Source of the DNA: an uncultured Pseudomonadota bacterium
Lineage (GTDB): Bacteria > Pseudomonadota > Gammaproteobacteria > Burkholderiales > Methylophilaceae
DNA: 9,887 bases
Assembly (NCBI GenBank): GCA_903854305.1
Contig: CAINWC010000078.1
Span: 1 to 9,887, forward strand
Reading direction: 5' to 3'
Positions 7,396 to 9,887 of this stretch are shown here, one piece after another (the stretch's first letter is position 1; each line of letters begins with the position of its first letter). The notes beneath the pieces are model-generated. The model was given only the letters and a program-made list of their open reading frames with translations. It did no database searches and was not told where the DNA came from. The translations under genes and the position numbers were made by a program.

Positions 7396-8155
7396 AGCGT
7401 CTCCGAATGCGCGCATTGTTAGTGTTAGTTGCTTGATTAGTTACTTGGGGATTAGATTGCGTTTTGTTAGTTTGTTGCGAATCCGGTTTGTTTGGCTTTA
7501 ATATAGGATTGGCAATTATCGACTGATTGTTTTTTTGAGATTTACTAACGCCGGATTTGTAAGCTTGAGTTTTAATCTCTGGTTTTTCATAGTGCGCACG
7601 CACTTTATGCAGCAATGTCAGGGTTCGCTGACCCTTCTCATAGATCATGCCCGTTGCGTAAATCACTGTTTTTGGCGCTTGCCGAATCACTACTGGGCTG
7701 TCAGTTCGCACAACATCTTCGTCTGGCAAAATTTTGAGATAATCCGTATCCACCGTCATTTCACCTTTTTCAGCAAAGGCTTGGCGTATCACTTTTACAT
7801 TACCAAACAATTCAACTTGTTCTCCATCGCTAGACACGTGTCCACGTAAGCCCTCAACTTGTGTGTAAGGTTTGCCCGCAGCAAATTGAGTATAGCGAGG
7901 GCGTTGTAAATCGGTGGTGTCATTGTCTGGAAAATGCTTCATCTCCACTGCGGCTAGTTTATAGCGTAGCGCACCATTGATATCGGTTTGTGTGGTCACA
8001 AAATTACTCATCATATAGTCAGGGTCATGCCTACTACTGCCATCTAACTTTGGCTTTGGTGACTGCACCGATTTATTAATCCAAAATGTCAGTAGCGCCA
8101 ACATGGTTAGTAATGCCAGTGGGAAAACAATCGCCGGTCGTGGGGCCATCTTCAT
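7388..8155 (-). CDS. lptC: LPS export inner-membrane protein LptC with a C-terminal extension
   Basis: LptC is a bitopic inner-membrane protein that receives LPS from the LptBFG transporter and hands it to LptA. The 255 residues start with one membrane helix (about 9-28, IVFPLALLTMLALLTFWINK). A periplasmic jellyroll follows with YKLAAVEMKHFPDND (65-79), LRGHVSSDGEQVELFGNVKVIRQ (103-125), LKILPDEDVVRTDSPVVI (140-157) and GMIYEKGQRTLTLLHKVRAHYE (169-190). E. coli LptC has 191 residues; here a 64-residue tail rich in Asn, Gln, Lys, Ser and Thr follows, ending ARIRRRYE. ATG 8155 is the first in-frame start after a stop codon; the ribosome site is weak. It overlaps lptA by eight bases. Sequence of LptC is poorly conserved, so the call rests on the layout and its position between kdsC and lptA. 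Confidence 0.92.
   Translation of the reverse strand: MKMAPRPAIVFPLALLTMLALLTFWINKSVQSPKPKLDGSSRHDPDYMMSNFVTTQTDINGALRYKLAAVEMKHFPDNDTTDLQRPRYTQFAAGKPYTQVEGLRGHVSSDGEQVELFGNVKVIRQAFAEKGEMTVDTDYLKILPDEDVVRTDSPVVIRQAPKTVIYATGMIYEKGQRTLTLLHKVRAHYEKPEIKTQAYKSGVSKSQKNNQSIIANPILKPNKPDSQQTNKTQSNPQVTNQATNTNNARIRRRYE
7401..7404 (-). promoter_or_regulatory. Ribosome binding site that decides the lptA start
   Basis: GGAG stands five bases before ATG 7395 and lies inside the last codons of lptC. The longer frame beginning at ATG 7416 has no such site, so 7395 is preferred. Confidence 0.65.
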
Positions 8156-8229
8156 ATTGAAGGGCTCAATCTTTGCGGTAAATCCACAATAGCTAAGATA
8201 AACTTCATGGTATTAATTTGAAGCATCTT

Positions 8230-8802
8230 TCAGTTGGAAATACTGGCCTGCGTTAAAAACTGTGCCATTTGCCCAGCAAACGTGCCTTGTGCTTGCATAA
8301 TCAGTTCACATACTTCTCGTACGGCACCATGGCCGCCAGCTTTGTTCGTCACATAATGGGCATGTTTTAGTACCAAGGCGGGAGAGTCTGGCACTGCCAG
8401 TGCTAGGCCGCATTTCAGCATAGGTGGCAAATCGACCACATCGTCACCCATAAAGGCACATTGTTGTGCTTGCAAGCCGCTGGCCTTCATTAAATCGTTA
8501 AATGCGACCAGTTTATCTGCAGCGCCTTGGTAAAAGTGGGCGACCCCAGTACTTTCCGCGCGTTGCTTCACTACGTTTGAAGTGCGCCCGGTAATAATGG
8601 CCAACTCAACGCCTGTCGCTTTTAATAGCTTCATGCCTAGACCATCATGTGCGTGAAAGGTTTTATATTCCAGACCATCATCGCCTATGGTCAGGCCGCC
8701 GTCAGTCATTACGCCATCTACATCAAGTACTAGTAGTTTGATGTTTTTGAATCGCTCTTTTAGCTCGGTCGTTAACTGCATGTTGAATTCTGAAGTCGTC
8801 AT
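8230..8802 (-). CDS. kdsC: 3-deoxy-D-manno-octulosonate 8-phosphate phosphatase KdsC
   Basis: KdsC removes the phosphate from Kdo 8-phosphate to give Kdo, the inner-core sugar of LPS. The 190 residues form a cap-less HAD phosphatase. Motif I is LDVDGVMTDG with nucleophile Asp27 and acid/base Asp29; motif II is IITGRTS (69-75); Lys97 follows, and motif III/IV is FMGDDVVDLPPM (117-128). The C-terminal NKAGGHGAVREVCELI (153-168) is the KdsC-specific part that closes the active site of a neighbouring subunit in the tetramer. The gene starts six bases after kdsD; ATG 8802 has no clear ribosome site, and ATG 8781 is a possible alternative that would remove only seven residues. A 74-base gap follows before lptC. 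Confidence 0.97.
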   Translation of the reverse strand: MTTSEFNMQLTTELKERFKNIKLLVLDVDGVMTDGGLTIGDDGLEYKTFHAHDGLGMKLLKATGVELAIITGRTSNVVKQRAESTGVAHFYQGAADKLVAFNDLMKASGLQAQQCAFMGDDVVDLPPMLKCGLALAVPDSPALVLKHAHYVTNKAGGHGAVREVCELIMQAQGTFAGQMAQFLTQASISN

Positions 8803-8808
8803 CTGTAT

Positions 8809-9813
8809 TTAAACCACTTTTGCCAATAAAAGATCATGCATATTTAGCGCGCCGACTAAAATTCCCGCGTCATTCGTTACCAATAGCGCATTGATTTTTC
8901 GCTGCTCCATTATTTCAACAGCCTTAATCGCTAATTGATCTTGATGAATCGTAAAAGGATTTTGATGCATCACATCTGCGATGCTGGCGGTTGCCACATT
9001 AATATTTTGCTCGAATGCACGACGTAAATCGCCGTCAGTAAAAATGCCAATCGGCGCATTATGCGCATCTACAATGGCCGTTAAACCTAAGCCTTTACGC
9101 GTCATTTCAAGTAAGCCTTGAGAAAGCGATGCGTTAGCAGGCACTTGTGGAATGTTATCACCAGTCCGCATTAAATCAGCCACATGAATCAATAAGCGTC
9201 GTCCAAGGCTTCCGCCTGGGTGAGAACGTGCAAAATCTTCGGCAGTAAAGTCACGCTGGTCTAATACGCATAAGGCCAGCGCATCACCTAGCGCCAGGGC
9301 TACTGTGGTGCTTGAAGTTGGCGCCAGCCCTAACGGGCAAGCCTCTTTTGCCACATGTGCGCTCAAGTGAATATCCGCTGCTTTTGCTAAAGTTGAGTTG
9401 TCGTTGCCGGTAATGGCAATGATACTTGCACCTAAGCGTTTTAAAGGCGGCACAATCGCGAGAATCTCATCGCTTTCACCAGAGTTTGAAAGCGCAATCA
9501 CAATGTCACCGGTGGTAATCATGCCTAAATCACCATGACTCGCTTCAGCTGGATGCATAAAAAAAGCAGGGGTGCCGGTGCTGGCAAACGTGGAAGCGAT
9601 TTTGCCGCCAATATGACCAGATTTACCCATGCCACTTACCACTACGCGACCTTGGCATTGTAAAATAAGCGCGACTGCCTCAGTAAATTGCCCGTTAAGC
9701 CTAGAAGCTAGCGCGTTAATTTCATTCGCTTCAAGCAACAATATATCGCGCGCCAGCAATAAAGTGGATTGCTTCGTGGCGGCAGGCTTACGTGTGTTAA
9801 GAAGTGATGACAT
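8809..9813 (-). CDS. kdsD: D-arabinose 5-phosphate isomerase KdsD (KpsF/GutQ family)
   Basis: KdsD converts ribulose 5-phosphate to arabinose 5-phosphate, the first committed step toward Kdo. The 334 residues hold an N-terminal SIS domain and two CBS domains (about 205-265 and 278-334). Active-site residues line up with E. coli KdsD at a constant shift of five: Lys64 in VSGMGKSGHIG, Glu116 in SNSGESDEI, Glu157 in AKEACPLGLAPTSSTT and His198 in RSHPGGSLGRRL. KpsF and GutQ catalyse the same reaction, but the location just before kdsC and the lpt genes supports the LPS paralogue. It is the first gene of the minus-strand cluster in this window; its ATG has only a weak ribosome site, and a possible promoter lies about 45-70 bases upstream. 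Confidence 0.97.
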   Translation of the reverse strand: MSSLLNTRKPAATKQSTLLLARDILLLEANEINALASRLNGQFTEAVALILQCQGRVVVSGMGKSGHIGGKIASTFASTGTPAFFMHPAEASHGDLGMITTGDIVIALSNSGESDEILAIVPPLKRLGASIIAITGNDNSTLAKAADIHLSAHVAKEACPLGLAPTSSTTVALALGDALALCVLDQRDFTAEDFARSHPGGSLGRRLLIHVADLMRTGDNIPQVPANASLSQGLLEMTRKGLGLTAIVDAHNAPIGIFTDGDLRRAFEQNINVATASIADVMHQNPFTIHQDQLAIKAVEIMEQRKINALLVTNDAGILVGALNMHDLLLAKVV

Positions 9814-9855
9814 CGTGTTTTACAGATTTACAGGAATTCAAATGATTGTAGGGTA

Positions 9856-9884
9856 AGTATAAAAGGGAATGTCTCACTTATAAA
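9856..9884 (-). promoter_or_regulatory. Possible sigma-70 promoter upstream of kdsD
   Basis: TTTATA (9884-9879) and TATACT (9861-9856) are separated by 17 bases, matching four and five of six consensus positions. The -10 lies about 42 bases before the kdsD ATG, a plausible leader length. It is close to the window edge, so an upstream gene or a better promoter cannot be excluded. If real, it could drive the whole minus-strand cluster. Confidence 0.35.
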
Positions 9885-9887
9885 GCC

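Noticed and set aside
8391..8403. Perfect inverted repeat GCACTGCCAGTGC inside kdsC, next to a TGGCAC that resembles a sigma-54 -24 element
   Set aside because: It is within conserved coding sequence, the -12 part reads GTGC rather than TTGC at the needed spacing, and no gene follows on the plus strand.
1..9887. Search for a mobile element, CRISPR array, tRNA/rRNA, defence or secondary-metabolite system
   Set aside because: No terminal inverted repeats, transposase, spaced repeat array or RNA gene signature is visible; all genes fit a conserved housekeeping cluster on one strand.

Overview
The window looks like a chromosomal housekeeping region of a Gram-negative betaproteobacterium with moderate GC content. 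The pairing of lptC-lptA-lptB-rpoN-hpf with hprK-rapZ and a mannose-family EIIA/HPr/EI set is typical of that class. A methylotroph of the Methylophilaceae (Methylotenera-like) is my best guess, but that comes from remembered gene order and protein style, not from a search. All twelve genes lie on the minus strand, are tightly packed, and probably form one or a few overlapping transcription units read from right to left. I see no mobile elements, CRISPR arrays, tRNA or rRNA genes, and no broken genes. No stretch longer than 300 bases lacks a gene.

Right block (9813 to 5940): the envelope genes. kdsD and kdsC supply two steps of Kdo synthesis for the LPS inner core. lptC, lptA and lptB encode the inner-membrane anchor, periplasmic bridge and ATPase of the Lpt machine that carries LPS to the outer membrane. 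LptC and LptA both carry low-complexity C-terminal tails beyond their conserved cores.

Middle block (5943 to 3757): rpoN (sigma-54), coupled to lptB by an ATGA overlap, then a 234-base leader and hpf (ribosome hibernation factor). The leader holds a striking 15-bp direct repeat spaced by 21 bp, about two helical turns.

Left block (3727 to 1): hprK (HPr kinase/phosphorylase), rapZ, a soluble mannose-type EIIA, HPr with both His15 and Ser46, and EI (ptsI), cut by the left edge of the window. No sugar permease (EIIB/EIIC) and no ptsN are present here. This looks like a regulatory phosphorelay (EI to HPr to EIIA, with HprK controlling HPr Ser46) rather than a sugar uptake system.

I did not find a previously undescribed system. 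The observations most worth a second look are the phased repeat upstream of hpf, the paired tails on LptC and LptA, the permease-less PTS without an adjacent ptsN, and the enlarged acidic region of sigma-54.
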